From Methylocystis sp. MJC1 (lineage in GTDB: Bacteria > Pseudomonadota > Alphaproteobacteria > Rhizobiales > Beijerinckiaceae): a DNA stretch of 64,000 nucleotides. Of this stretch, positions 26,688 through 35,726 are shown in pieces. Position 1 is the first letter of the stretch. Each line of letters begins with the position of its first letter. The position numbers and the translations under genes were made by a program. The stretch spans positions 124,001 to 188,000 of the forward strand of contig NZ_CP107559.1 in NCBI RefSeq assembly GCF_026427715.1, written 5' to 3'. The notes under the pieces are model-generated. The model did no database searches and had not been told where the DNA came from. It saw only the letters and a program-made list of their open reading frames with translations.

Positions 26688-28276
26688 CAATAAACGTCCT
26701 GCTGGTAGCGCCCGGATTTCTTCAGCCCGTTCACGAAGGCGATGGCTTCGTCGACGCTGCGCGCGCCGAACTCCGACACGACGTCGACGAGCGCGCGCTC
26801 CACATCCTTCGCCATGCGCTGGGCGTCCCCACAGACGTAAAAATGCGCGCCCTCGGCGAGCCAGGCCCACAATTCGCGGCCCGACTGGCGCATGCGATCC
26901 TGCACGTAGAATTTTTCCTGCCCGTCTCGCGACCATGCGAGCGAGAGGCGCGTGAGGAGGCCGGCCGCTTTCATGGTTTCGAATTCGTCGGCGTAGAAGA
27001 AATCACAGGCCGCGCGCTGGTGACCGAAGAAGAGCCAGTTCTTCCCCTTCGCGCCTTTGGCCGCGCGCTCCTGCAGGAAGGCGCGGAAGGGCGCAACGCC
27101 TGTGCCCGGGCCCACCATGACGATGGGCGTTTCCGGATCATCGGGCAGGCTGAAGCCATGCGCCGGTTGCACATAGGCCATCAAGGTCTCACCCGGCGCG
27201 ATCCGTTCTGCGAGGAAAGTCGACGCGACGCCGAGACGCTTGCGCTTGCCGACGACATAGCGAACCGCGTCGACGGTCAGCGACAGCCGACGCGGCGTCG
27301 CGTTGGGAGAGGACGAGATGGAATAGAGCCGGGGTTGCAGAGGCTCGAGCGCTTCGACGAAAGCTTCCGGATGCGGGCGTGCGCTCGGGAATTTTTGAAG
27401 GACGGCGAGCGCGTCGAGCGTGGCGGCGTCGCCATCCGGGTCGTCGCCATGCGCCAGAAGCCGCGCCTTCTCGCGTTGCGCGCCGCCGGTGACGAAGGAA
27501 ATGAGCTCGAAAAGCGTATCTGGCGCCGGCGAGAGCGAGACGTCGCACTGCAGGACTTCTCGCAAGGTCTTGCCGCGCACAGGCGTAAGATGGGAGGCTC
27601 CGAGCATGGCGATGATCTGATCGACGAGGCCAAGTTCGTTCTTCGCGAAGACGCCAAAACTGTCGCCGGCCTTGTAATCGAGCGCGCTTTCGCGGAGATC
27701 GAATTCGACGTGCCAGGTTTCTTTTGCGGATCCCTCCCCGTTGAGGCGACGGCGCGAAAGAAATGTCGCTGGCGCCGGATTATCGCGGGAGCGGCCCGCC
27801 GCCAATGACGTTATCGCAGGCTCGCTCGGGCGCGGAGTTGTGCGCTTGGACGGCTCCTCCAGCTCGGCCGCAAGCGATTTCAGCATGCGCGCCGTCTCCT
27901 TGCCGCCTGGCGCGCAAAGATTGAGCCTTGCTTCCTTGCGAGCGACGAGCGCGTCGGCGTAACTCGCGCAATTATACCCGCATTGTCCGCAATCCTGCTG
28001 CGCCATGGCGGCCATCATGCGCCGGCGCAGCGGACGTCCTTCGGCGAGCGCCATGCGGTCGTCGAGGGCGAGGGTCTGGTCATGCCAGGGAGCTTCGCCG
28101 TCATCCTCGACCGGGGCCGGCATGACGGCGGCGTTGGCCTGCGGCGAGAGCGGCGTCACAAGCGCATTGTCTGGCGCAACGAGGGCCACAAAGAAGCCGT
28201 TCAGCCAGGCGCGCTGTTCGGGCGAGAAGGGCGCGCTTTCGGGGATGAGACTCTGTGGCGGAGCGATGTGGTTCAT
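26687..28276 (-). CDS. CysJ-like FAD/NADPH reductase with Fe-S domain
   Basis: A 529-residue flavoprotein resembling the reductase half of sulfite reductase alpha subunit (CysJ) but without a flavodoxin domain. An N-terminal cysteine cluster (DCGQCGYNC, then LNLCAPGG about 20 residues later) looks like a [4Fe-4S] domain. FAD binding is shown by RLYSISSSPN, and the pyridine-nucleotide site by VMVGPGTGVAPFRAFLQER and a C-terminal FYVCGDAQRMAKDVE. Its place between nirA and nasA, overlapping both, suggests it passes electrons from NADPH to nitrite or nitrate reductase. Which one is not shown by sequence. Confidence 0.82.
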   Translation of the reverse strand: MNHIAPPQSLIPESAPFSPEQRAWLNGFFVALVAPDNALVTPLSPQANAAVMPAPVEDDGEAPWHDQTLALDDRMALAEGRPLRRRMMAAMAQQDCGQCGYNCASYADALVARKEARLNLCAPGGKETARMLKSLAAELEEPSKRTTPRPSEPAITSLAAGRSRDNPAPATFLSRRRLNGEGSAKETWHVEFDLRESALDYKAGDSFGVFAKNELGLVDQIIAMLGASHLTPVRGKTLREVLQCDVSLSPAPDTLFELISFVTGGAQREKARLLAHGDDPDGDAATLDALAVLQKFPSARPHPEAFVEALEPLQPRLYSISSSPNATPRRLSLTVDAVRYVVGKRKRLGVASTFLAERIAPGETLMAYVQPAHGFSLPDDPETPIVMVGPGTGVAPFRAFLQERAAKGAKGKNWLFFGHQRAACDFFYADEFETMKAAGLLTRLSLAWSRDGQEKFYVQDRMRQSGRELWAWLAEGAHFYVCGDAQRMAKDVERALVDVVSEFGARSVDEAIAFVNGLKKSGRYQQDVY

Positions 28277-30024
28277 TTTGAAATCTCCGCATCGGACAGA
28301 CGGCGGATTGTCTCCGTGTCCAGGCGCCGCGCGAAAGCGACGAATGTCTCCGCGTCATTCAGGCGAGCGCCGCGATAGGCGCGCAAAATTGCGGCGACCG
28401 TCTTCGGCGCGTCCTCGGCCTTCACGTTGAGGAAAAGCTCGCGCGCTATGCCCGCCGCTTCTCCAAAGCCGCCGCCCGCAAGAATGTGATACCCAGCGAC
28501 CGCGTCGCCTTCGTCATTGACCGGAACGCGCGCGCCGATAAGGCCGATGTCGCCGATGTAATGCTGCGCGCAGGAATGATGACAGCCGGTGAGATGGATG
28601 TTGATCGGCGTGTCGATCGGCGCAGTCGCGTCACAATGATCCGCGATCGCCGCCGCGTCCTGTTTGGTGTCCGCGGCGGCGAAACGACAGCCGAAACTTC
28701 CGGTGCAGGCGACAAGGCCCGCGCGAATGGGCGAGGCCTGCGTAGATAATCCCAAGGCCTCTATCGCTTCGACGGCGCGCGCCACATCGTCATTCTTGAC
28801 GCCGGTGACGAGCACGTTCTGCCAGACGGTAAGCCGCAAGCAGCCGTCGCCGAAAGAGCGAGCGATATCGGCGAGGCCGCGGGTCTGCGCGGGCGTCAAG
28901 CGGCCGAGCGGCAAGGCGACGCCGATCCAGTTAAGTCCCGTCTGTTTCTGCTTATGCACGCCGATATGCGCCTGACGATCCTGGCGCGGCCGCGCAGCTA
29001 TCGCGTCTATCGGCGCGCGCGTAAGGGAGCGGCCCAATTTCTCCTCGACCACTGCCAGAAACTTATCGACACCCCAGGCGTCGAGCACATATTTGAGTCG
29101 TGCTTTGGCGCGGTTCGTGCGGTCGCCATGCTCGATGAAGACACGCAGGATTTTATCCGCGACTCCGACAGCCTCCTCAGGCCGGACAATCACGCCAGTG
29201 TCGCGTGCAAAGTCCTTGTGGCCGGTAATGCCGCCGAGCGTCAGGCGAAAGTAGACGCCCGGCGCGATCCCATGCCCGTCGAGGATTTCTACCGCCTGAA
29301 AGCCGATATCGTTCGTGTCCTCCAGCGCGCCGATGAGTCCCGCGCCGTCAAAGGCGATGTTGAATTTACGCGGCAAACCGTAAAGCGAACGGTCATTCAG
29401 GATATGATGATGCATGGCGCGCGCATAGGGGCGCGTATCGATCAGCTCCTGAGGGTCGACTCCCGCCGTTGGCGTGCCGGTTATGTTGCGAACATTATCC
29501 GCGCCAGAGCCCTTGCTCCAGAGCCCGAGATCCTGAACGGCTTCCACGATCGTGGCGGCGTTCCGAGGTTCGATTTGTCGAATCTGGAGATTGGCGCGAG
29601 TCGTTACATGCAGATAGCCCCCGCCCATCGCTTCCGCGAGGTCGGCGAGGCCGGCGAACTGCCAATGGGTCAGCGCGCCATTCGGAATGCGAAGGCGCAG
29701 CATGTATGCGGACTGCGCCGGCGCGACATAGAAGAGGCCATAGTAGCGCCAGCGAAAATTCTCCGCGGGCTTGGGCGGCGCGTTCTCGTTCGCCTGTTCG
29801 ACCAGACGCGGATAGGCGTCGAAAGGATGCTCCTCTCGCTTCCATTTTTCCTGATCGGTCAGCTTGCCGCCGACCGCGACGGCGTGGTCCTGCGCTTCTA
29901 AATGCGCCGCGTCCGGCCCCATGGGTTTCGGCGTTGCCGTCGCGGCGCGGCCCCCGTGCGCAAAAAGGCCGGCGGCGAAGCCTTCGAGATAGCGTTTCTG
30001 ATCGAGTGTGAAATCAGCCGACAT
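28273..30024 (-). CDS. nirA: Ferredoxin-type nitrite reductase
   Basis: A 583-residue sirohaem and [4Fe-4S] enzyme of the NirA family, which makes ammonium from nitrite in six electron steps. Two ferredoxin-like repeats are visible (MLRLRIPNGALTHWQFAGLA and IGVALPLGRLTPAQTRGLAD). The cluster ligands are in ACTGSFGC and LTGCHHSCAQH; sirohaem-contacting THVTTRANLQ-like and RKFNIAFDG segments are present. The stop overlaps the next gene (ATGA). An assimilatory sulfite reductase is the alternative reading, but the operon with nrt and nasA favours nitrite. Confidence 0.88.
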   Translation of the reverse strand: MSADFTLDQKRYLEGFAAGLFAHGGRAATATPKPMGPDAAHLEAQDHAVAVGGKLTDQEKWKREEHPFDAYPRLVEQANENAPPKPAENFRWRYYGLFYVAPAQSAYMLRLRIPNGALTHWQFAGLADLAEAMGGGYLHVTTRANLQIRQIEPRNAATIVEAVQDLGLWSKGSGADNVRNITGTPTAGVDPQELIDTRPYARAMHHHILNDRSLYGLPRKFNIAFDGAGLIGALEDTNDIGFQAVEILDGHGIAPGVYFRLTLGGITGHKDFARDTGVIVRPEEAVGVADKILRVFIEHGDRTNRAKARLKYVLDAWGVDKFLAVVEEKLGRSLTRAPIDAIAARPRQDRQAHIGVHKQKQTGLNWIGVALPLGRLTPAQTRGLADIARSFGDGCLRLTVWQNVLVTGVKNDDVARAVEAIEALGLSTQASPIRAGLVACTGSFGCRFAAADTKQDAAAIADHCDATAPIDTPINIHLTGCHHSCAQHYIGDIGLIGARVPVNDEGDAVAGYHILAGGGFGEAAGIARELFLNVKAEDAPKTVAAILRAYRGARLNDAETFVAFARRLDTETIRRLSDAEISK

Positions 30025-30025
30025 C

Positions 30026-31240
30026 TCAGGCCGCCTCTCTCAATTGCGGCGCCTCGAACACGAGCTCGTCGCGTATTGTGGCGATGTTGTTCCCGGTGCG
30101 GATGAGGTCGAGATAGGCGCTCGCGCTGCTCGTGTCGCCGATGAGAACCGCCCCCTTGAGGCAATCGCCCTCGATCACGAGCTTGCGATAGACGCCGAGG
30201 CGCGGATCCTTGCAGACGATCTCGCAAAGGCCCTCGCCGGCGATGAAATCGCCGGCCGAGAAAACACGCACGCCAGAGACTTTCAGATTGGTCGCGACGA
30301 GGCTGCCGTGATAAACGGCGTCCGCTCCCGCAAGGCGGGCGGCAAGAACCCGCGCGTGCTCATAAGCCGGCTCGACGAGCCCGTAGCACTGGCCACGATG
30401 CTCTACGCATTCGCCGATGGCAAAAACATTTGCATCGCTGGTCGCAAGACCGTCGTCAACAACGACGCCGCGATTGACCGCAAGGCCGCCTGCTTTCGCA
30501 AGCTCGACATTGGGGCGGACGCCGACCGCGAAAACGACGGCGTCGGCGGGGAGGGAGCGGCCGTCCTCGAACTCCACGCGTTCAACGCAGCCATCGCCTC
30601 GGATATGCGAGGCGTTGGCCCGCAACATGACCCGGACACCCTTCTCTTCGACCATGCGATGCAGGATGGCCGCGCCGGCCTGATCGAGCTGACGTTCCAT
30701 CAGCCGGTCCATCACATGGGCGAGCGTCACGCGCGCGCCGCGCTTCACGAGGCCATAGGCCGCCTCGAGACCGAGCAGGCCGCCGCCGATCACCAGAACG
30801 CTGGCTCCCTTGGCGCCGAGTCGCGCCAGCGCCTCCACATCCTGCATGTCTCTGAAGGTATGGACGCCTGGCAGGTCCGCGCCCTCGATCGGAAGGCGCA
30901 TGGCGCGCGATCCCGTCGCGAGGACGAGCTTGGAATAGGCGATGCGCTCTCCATCTTCGAGGACAAGAACGCGCGAGGCCGTGTCTAGCCGCACCGCTTT
31001 TTGTCCGGTCGTAATTTCGACGCCATTTGCGCGCCACCACTCACGCGGCTTCAGCACGATGTCGTCAAGTCTAACTTCGCCGGTCAGCGCCGAGGAAAGA
31101 AGCACGCGATTATAAGCCAGGCGCGGCTCTTCGCCTATGACGTGGATTGCATAGCGACCGGGAGCCGCCGCGATCAGTTCGTCGACGAGGCGGGTCGCCG
31201 CCATGCCGGCGCCGACAATGACGAGCGTTTCCTTTTCCAT
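30026..31240 (-). CDS. FAD-dependent NAD(P)H oxidoreductase (NirB N-terminal type)
   Basis: A 404-residue two-dinucleotide-fold protein like the first third of NirB and like rubredoxin reductases. The FAD motif VIVGAGMAATRLVDEL opens the protein, SVLVIGGGLLGLEAAYGL is the NAD(P)H site, and ANVFAIGECVEHRG is the second FAD motif. The sirohaem part of NirB is absent, so it cannot reduce nitrite alone. In many nas operons such proteins feed electrons to NasA, which is the favoured role. It lies one base upstream of nirA and 12 bases downstream of nrtD. Confidence 0.82.
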   Translation of the reverse strand: MEKETLVIVGAGMAATRLVDELIAAAPGRYAIHVIGEEPRLAYNRVLLSSALTGEVRLDDIVLKPREWWRANGVEITTGQKAVRLDTASRVLVLEDGERIAYSKLVLATGSRAMRLPIEGADLPGVHTFRDMQDVEALARLGAKGASVLVIGGGLLGLEAAYGLVKRGARVTLAHVMDRLMERQLDQAGAAILHRMVEEKGVRVMLRANASHIRGDGCVERVEFEDGRSLPADAVVFAVGVRPNVELAKAGGLAVNRGVVVDDGLATSDANVFAIGECVEHRGQCYGLVEPAYEHARVLAARLAGADAVYHGSLVATNLKVSGVRVFSAGDFIAGEGLCEIVCKDPRLGVYRKLVIEGDCLKGAVLIGDTSSASAYLDLIRTGNNIATIRDELVFEAPQLREAA

Positions 31241-31252
31241 CGGCGCCGCTCC

Positions 31253-32047
31253 TTACGCTGCTTCGACATAGCGATGACGCTCGTATAGGAATTGCAGAAC
31301 CCGCTGACGGCATTCCAGATAGATTGGATCCGTCGCCAGCGTGATGCGGTCGCGCGGGCGTCGCAGGGGGACGTCGAGAATCTCACCAATCGTCGCCTGG
31401 GGACCATTCGTCATCATCACGATGCGATCGGAAAGCAGCACGGCCTCGTCGACATCATGGGTGATCATCATGACCGTATTGCCGAAGCGCTCCTGCAGCT
31501 TCATGACCTGATCCTGAAGATGCGCGCGCGTGAGCGCGTCGAGCGCGCCGAAGGGCTCGTCGAGCAGAAGAACCTTCGGCTGCATGGCGAGCGCCCGCGC
31601 AATGCCGATGCGCTGCTTCATGCCGCCAGAAATTTCGCTGGGACGCTTGTCTTTCGCATGGGTCATCTGGACGAGCTCCAGATTATGCATCGTCCATTCG
31701 TGACGCTTTGCGCGTGTCGCCGTTTTGCCGAATACCTTGTCGACGGCGAGGCGAACATTTTCGTATGCCGAGAGCCAGGGCAGCAGGGAATGGTTCTGGA
31801 AAACGACCGCGCGGTCGGGACCGGGCGAATTTACCTCTCGGTCTTCCAGCAATACGCCCCCGCTCGTCGAGCTGGTGAGGCCGGAGACGATATTGAGAAG
31901 CGTGGACTTGCCGCAGCCCGAATGGCCGATGATCGAGACGAATTGCCCTTTCTCTACTTTCAGGCAAACATTGTCGAGCACCTTGGTCACGTTCGCGCCC
32001 CGCGTAAAAACCTTGACGACGTTTTCGATGCTGAGATAGCTGCTCAT
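31253..32047 (-). CDS. nrtD: Nitrate ABC transporter ATP-binding protein
   Basis: A 264-residue ATPase of the NrtD/SsuB/TauB group. Walker A is GHSGCGKST, the signature is SEISGGMKQR and Walker B is LLLDEPFGALD. The ATG at 32047 gives the conserved start YLSIENVVKVF, follows an AGGAGAGAAG site and replaces a longer frame that reads back into nrtB. With NrtA and NrtB it imports nitrate or nitrite. Confidence 0.93.
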   Translation of the reverse strand: MSSYLSIENVVKVFTRGANVTKVLDNVCLKVEKGQFVSIIGHSGCGKSTLLNIVSGLTSSTSGGVLLEDREVNSPGPDRAVVFQNHSLLPWLSAYENVRLAVDKVFGKTATRAKRHEWTMHNLELVQMTHAKDKRPSEISGGMKQRIGIARALAMQPKVLLLDEPFGALDALTRAHLQDQVMKLQERFGNTVMMITHDVDEAVLLSDRIVMMTNGPQATIGEILDVPLRRPRDRITLATDPIYLECRQRVLQFLYERHRYVEAA

Positions 32048-32058
32048 TTCTTCTCTCC

Positions 32059-32949
32059 TCAATTTGCCTGCGCGCCACGGGTCGCGAGATTTCCGATGAA
32101 GGCGACAAAGCGGTCGAGGATGAAGCCGGTGAGGCCGATATAAATCAGCGCGACGAAAATGTCGGGAAGGCGCGACGAGTTCCACGCGTCCCAGATGAAG
32201 AAGCCGACGCCGACGCCGCCCGTGAGCATTTCAGCCGCGACGATTGCGAGCCAGGATAGGCCGACGCCGATACGAAGACCCGTGAAAATGTAAGGCGCAG
32301 CGGAGGGGATCATGATTTTCCAGAAGAACTCGATGTGATTAAGCTGCAGGACGGCCGCGACGTTTCGATAATCCTGCGGGATGTTACGGATGCCAACCGC
32401 TGTGTTGATGATGATCGGCCATATCGACGTGATGAAGATCACGAATATTGCGGAGGGTTGGGAGTCGCGGAAAGCTGCGAGCGAAATAGGCAGCCAGGCG
32501 AGCGGCGGCACGGTGCGCAGCACCTGGAAGATCGGATCAAGGCCACGGGTCGCCCATTGCGACTGTCCGACAAAGGCCCCGAGCAGAATGCCGGCGACGC
32601 TCGCGAGACCAAAGCCGACGCCGACGCGTTTCAATGAGATGAGCACGCGCCAGCCGAGGCCTATATCCTGAGAGCCGGCTTCGTAGAACGGATGCATGAT
32701 CAGCTCTTTCGCCTCGCTCCAGATGCGTAGGGGCGAAGGGAGGGCTGACATCGGGCTCATGCAGAGGAGTTGCCAGACGAATAGTAGGAGCGCGAGAGTG
32801 ACGAGCGGCGGAATCGTGGCGGCGAAGAAGGTCTGGATGTTCGCCTTGTATTTGATCAGCAGCGGGATGGGCCGACGGCGATATGCCTCTTCGATCTCTT
32901 CGTCGTAGAAGGCAGCCGAGCGGTCGTTGTTGGCGAGCGGCATGGTCAT
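32059..32949 (-). CDS. nrtB: Nitrate ABC transporter permease
   Basis: A 296-residue inner-membrane permease with about six helices and a BPD_transp_1 domain. The coupling region with VPPLAWLPISLAAF (the EAA-type loop) and the GVGLSWLAIVAAEMLTG segment are typical of the NrtB/SsuC/TauC group. It lies 15 bases after nrtA. Confidence 0.93.
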   Translation of the reverse strand: MTMPLANNDRSAAFYDEEIEEAYRRRPIPLLIKYKANIQTFFAATIPPLVTLALLLFVWQLLCMSPMSALPSPLRIWSEAKELIMHPFYEAGSQDIGLGWRVLISLKRVGVGFGLASVAGILLGAFVGQSQWATRGLDPIFQVLRTVPPLAWLPISLAAFRDSQPSAIFVIFITSIWPIIINTAVGIRNIPQDYRNVAAVLQLNHIEFFWKIMIPSAAPYIFTGLRIGVGLSWLAIVAAEMLTGGVGVGFFIWDAWNSSRLPDIFVALIYIGLTGFILDRFVAFIGNLATRGAQAN

Positions 32950-32964
32950 GTCTTTATCGCTCCC

Positions 32965-34278
32965 TTAAACTGCGGCGCGCTTGATGGACTGGCTCTTGAG
33001 ATAGTCGAGCGGCTTGTCTGGGTCGAAGACCTTGCCGTCGAAGAAGGTCTCCTTGCCGCGCGAGGTCGAGGTCGGGATGTCTTTCGCAGAAACGCCCGCA
33101 ATTTTTGCGGCCTCGCGCCAGAGATCCTCGCGGTTCACCTTGTCGACGACGGCCTTAATGTCCGTCTTGGCGTCGAGCTTGTTCCAGCGGATGTCTTCGG
33201 TGACGAACCAGGCGTCGTGGCTCTTGAATGGGTAAGAGGCGTTGTCACGCCAGAACTTCATACCGAACTTCGTACCCTTTGCGCTGCGCCCATTGCCGTA
33301 ATTAATATCGCCCTTCAATCGGCCGATAATGTCGGTCGCTGGGACGTTGAACCACTGACGGCGTCCAACGATTTCCGCCAGCTCCGCCTTGTTTTCGGGT
33401 TTATCACACCATTGCTGCGCTTCGATCACAGCGGCGACGAGCGCCTTCGCCGCCTTCGGATTTTTGTCGACCCATTCGGCGCGCATGCCGAGGGATTTTT
33501 CAGGATGCTTGAACCAAAGTTCGCCGGTCGTGCAGGCTGTGTAGCCGACGCCTTGATTAACGAGCTGCTCGTTCCATGGCTCGCCGACACAGAAGGCGTC
33601 CATATTCCCGACTTTCATATTCGCGACCATTTGCGGCGGGGGGACCACGATGGTCGAAACATCCTTGTCGGGGTCGATGCCTGATGCGGCGAGCCAGTAG
33701 CGCATCCACAGATCATGCGTTCCACCGGGAAAGGTGACGGCGACTTTGATCTCCTTGCCTTCGGCCTTCTTCTTGGCGAAGACGGCCTTCAGCGCATCGG
33801 CTTTCACCCCGGCCTTGAAATCCTTGTATTCGTTGGAAACGGAAATTCCTTGACAATCAAGATTGAGGCGGGCGAGGATGTACATTGGCGTCGGCGCATT
33901 GTTTTGCGTCACCTTGCCGGTTGAGATCAGATAAGGCATCGGCGTGAGAATGTGTGCGCCGTCTATGCCGTTGTTGGCGCCGCCCAGCACCGTATTGTCC
34001 CGCGAGGCGCCCCAGGAAGCCTGCTTGACGACCTCGACGTCGGGCATGCCGTATTTGGCGAAAAGCCCCTTTTCTTTTGCGATAATCAGCGGCGCTGAAT
34101 CGGTCAGCGCAATATAGCCGAGGATTGCCTTCGTCGTTTCGGGCCCCGCACCCTCCGCAAAGACGCCACTCGGCAAGTCGACGGCGGAGGCGACAAGCGA
34201 GGCGGCGGCGCCTTTCAAAATGCTCCGGCGATCGAGACGCATCGGTGCGGGATTGGAATTGCCGGGCGTGTTCGACAT
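32965..34278 (-). CDS. nrtA: Nitrate-binding protein of the ABC transporter
   Basis: A 437-residue periplasmic solute-binding protein of the NrtA/CmpA type. The N terminus has a Tat signal (LDRRSILKGAAASLVASAV). Family segments include GYIALTDSAPLIIAKEKGLF, VTFPGGTHDLWMRYWLAASG and DAFCVGEPWNEQLVNQGVGY. It is the first structural gene of the operon nrtA-nrtB-nrtD-FAD protein-nirA-CysJ-like-nasA, and is preceded by the ANTAR leader and a sigma-54-like promoter. Homology to NasS next door is clear, but NasS lacks the signal peptide. Confidence 0.95.
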   Translation of the reverse strand: MSNTPGNSNPAPMRLDRRSILKGAAASLVASAVDLPSGVFAEGAGPETTKAILGYIALTDSAPLIIAKEKGLFAKYGMPDVEVVKQASWGASRDNTVLGGANNGIDGAHILTPMPYLISTGKVTQNNAPTPMYILARLNLDCQGISVSNEYKDFKAGVKADALKAVFAKKKAEGKEIKVAVTFPGGTHDLWMRYWLAASGIDPDKDVSTIVVPPPQMVANMKVGNMDAFCVGEPWNEQLVNQGVGYTACTTGELWFKHPEKSLGMRAEWVDKNPKAAKALVAAVIEAQQWCDKPENKAELAEIVGRRQWFNVPATDIIGRLKGDINYGNGRSAKGTKFGMKFWRDNASYPFKSHDAWFVTEDIRWNKLDAKTDIKAVVDKVNREDLWREAAKIAGVSAKDIPTSTSRGKETFFDGKVFDPDKPLDYLKSQSIKRAAV

Positions 34279-34319
34279 CGCGTTCCTCTTTCATCCATCT
34301 TGCGGCTTGCGCCGAAGAC

Positions 34320-34401
34320 AAAAAAAAGCCGCTGTCCGAGACGGTCCGTTAGCGGACGGTTCGGAACAGCGGCGTTGCTGCATGGGTCCTGCGCTGGACC
34401 C
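34320..34401 (-). promoter_or_regulatory. ANTAR (NasT) antitermination leader with intrinsic terminator
   Basis: On the minus strand, hairpin P1 is GGGTCC-AGCGCA-GGACCC (34401-34384) and P2 is CAGC-AACGCC-GCTG (34380-34367). Both hexaloops have A at position 1 and G at position 4, the known ANTAR recognition pattern. The 3' arm of P2 is shared with a terminator stem (GCCGCTGT pairing with ACAGCGGC, 34373-34328) followed by eight U. NasT binding to P1/P2 would block the terminator and let nrtA be transcribed. Structure is read by eye. Confidence 0.88.
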
Positions 34402-34431
34402 CGCGCCGGGAGTGGCGCTTCGGCTTATCTT

Positions 34432-34447
34432 TGCAAGCGGGGCGCCA
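34432..34447 (-). promoter_or_regulatory. Sigma-54 promoter of the nrt-nas operon
   Basis: The minus strand reads TGGCGC-CCCGC-TTGCA, matching the -24/-12 consensus TGGCAC-N5-TTGCA at all but one position. The predicted start of transcription is about 34420, just before the P1 hairpin. This implies control by RpoN and probably NtrC under nitrogen limitation. Confidence 0.75.
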
Positions 34448-34580
34448 TCTCCTGTTGCGCATTGAAAGCCCAGGAAAACAGGCGTTCTGAGAGGCTTGGC
34501 GGCTTTTCTCCCTCTCTGGCGCGCAGCGCGCTTAGGCGGCGGGGCGCCTAGTCTTTAGGCCGCACGCTCGAAAATTGACG

Positions 34581-35726
34581 TCAAGGCGCCGAGCGGATCG
34601 CGAAAGAATTGAGATAACCTTCGATGTTTCCCGCATCGCAGACAGGTCCCGAAAAGGCGACGATGGGCGCTGCTTCGACAGGGGCCAGCCTTGTTGCAGC
34701 GTTGAAGAAAGCGGGAGTGAAGACGCCTTGCGCGGTACGTAGCGCTTCTTCGGATCTATCCGCTTGTCCCCATCGCCGCATTTGTGCGTAAAGCCAAGCG
34801 GCCTGAGAGGCGTCCGGGCGCCCCGACTCATAATCACCGAAGATAAGGTAATTGGTGGTCTCGGCGTTTCCGAGCAAACGCCCATCGAGCGCCCGGCGCA
34901 AGGAGTCGATGTCGGAGCCGACGCGGTCGGGTCGCGCAAGGAGCGCGGCGACTTCCTCGCGGTTCGCTCGCGCGCGAATGTAGTCGCCTGCTTTCAGACA
35001 CGCGCGGATGAGCGCCTCGACGAGTTGCGGCTCGCTGTCTGCAACCTGTCGACGAAACGCCAATGTTTTTTCCGGCGCCGGATGAAAGATCGCGGGGCCC
35101 GGATGCAGGATGACGCCGATGCCCATTCCTTCCGCGACCGCGTTCCAAGGCGCGCCGACGCAGAACCCATCGACATGCCCCTTGGCCAAATTCTCGACCA
35201 TGTAAGGCGGCGGCAGAACGACGAGTTGCACGTCGCTGTCGGGATCGACGCCGCCTTCCGCCATCCAGTAGCGTAGCTGGTAATTATGCGTCGAGAAGGG
35301 AAAGGTCATGCCGAAAGTGAGCGGCTCGGCGTTGCGCTTTTGCCGGGATGCTACGACCGCCTTCAAAGCACGCGCGCTGATCAATGGATCGCCAAGATCG
35401 CCGTCCGCCGCGGCGACAAGGCTTGCATGAAGGTCTGGCGAGATAGTGATGGCGTTGCCGTTCATGGCGAGATTCATTGCCGCTATGACAGGCGCGCGCA
35501 CATGGCTCAAGCCCAAGGTTGATGCGATGGCCATTGGCGCCAAGAGATGCGCGGCGTCGTAATGGCCGATCGCGAGCCTGTCACGAACATTCGACCAAGA
35601 AACCTCGCGCACAAGTTCGATATCGAGCCCTTCAGCCGCGGCGAAGCCCTTGTCGACGGCGACGAAGAGACTGGCGGCGTCGGCGAGCGGAATGAAGCCG
35701 ACCTTGATTTTGCGATCCGCGTTCAT
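34581..35726 (-). CDS. nasS: NasS, nitrate sensor
   Basis: A 381-residue cytoplasmic protein homologous to NrtA (VGFIPLADAASLFVAVDKGF, TFGMTFPFSTHNYQLRYWM, GFCVGAPWN) but with no signal peptide. NasS proteins hold the ANTAR protein NasT inactive until nitrate binds. The ATG overlaps the nasT stop by four bases, so the two are made together. The gene lies upstream of the nrtA leader on the same strand. Confidence 0.9.
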   Translation of the reverse strand: MNADRKIKVGFIPLADAASLFVAVDKGFAAAEGLDIELVREVSWSNVRDRLAIGHYDAAHLLAPMAIASTLGLSHVRAPVIAAMNLAMNGNAITISPDLHASLVAAADGDLGDPLISARALKAVVASRQKRNAEPLTFGMTFPFSTHNYQLRYWMAEGGVDPDSDVQLVVLPPPYMVENLAKGHVDGFCVGAPWNAVAEGMGIGVILHPGPAIFHPAPEKTLAFRRQVADSEPQLVEALIRACLKAGDYIRARANREEVAALLARPDRVGSDIDSLRRALDGRLLGNAETTNYLIFGDYESGRPDASQAAWLYAQMRRWGQADRSEEALRTAQGVFTPAFFNAATRLAPVEAAPIVAFSGPVCDAGNIEGYLNSFAIRSAP

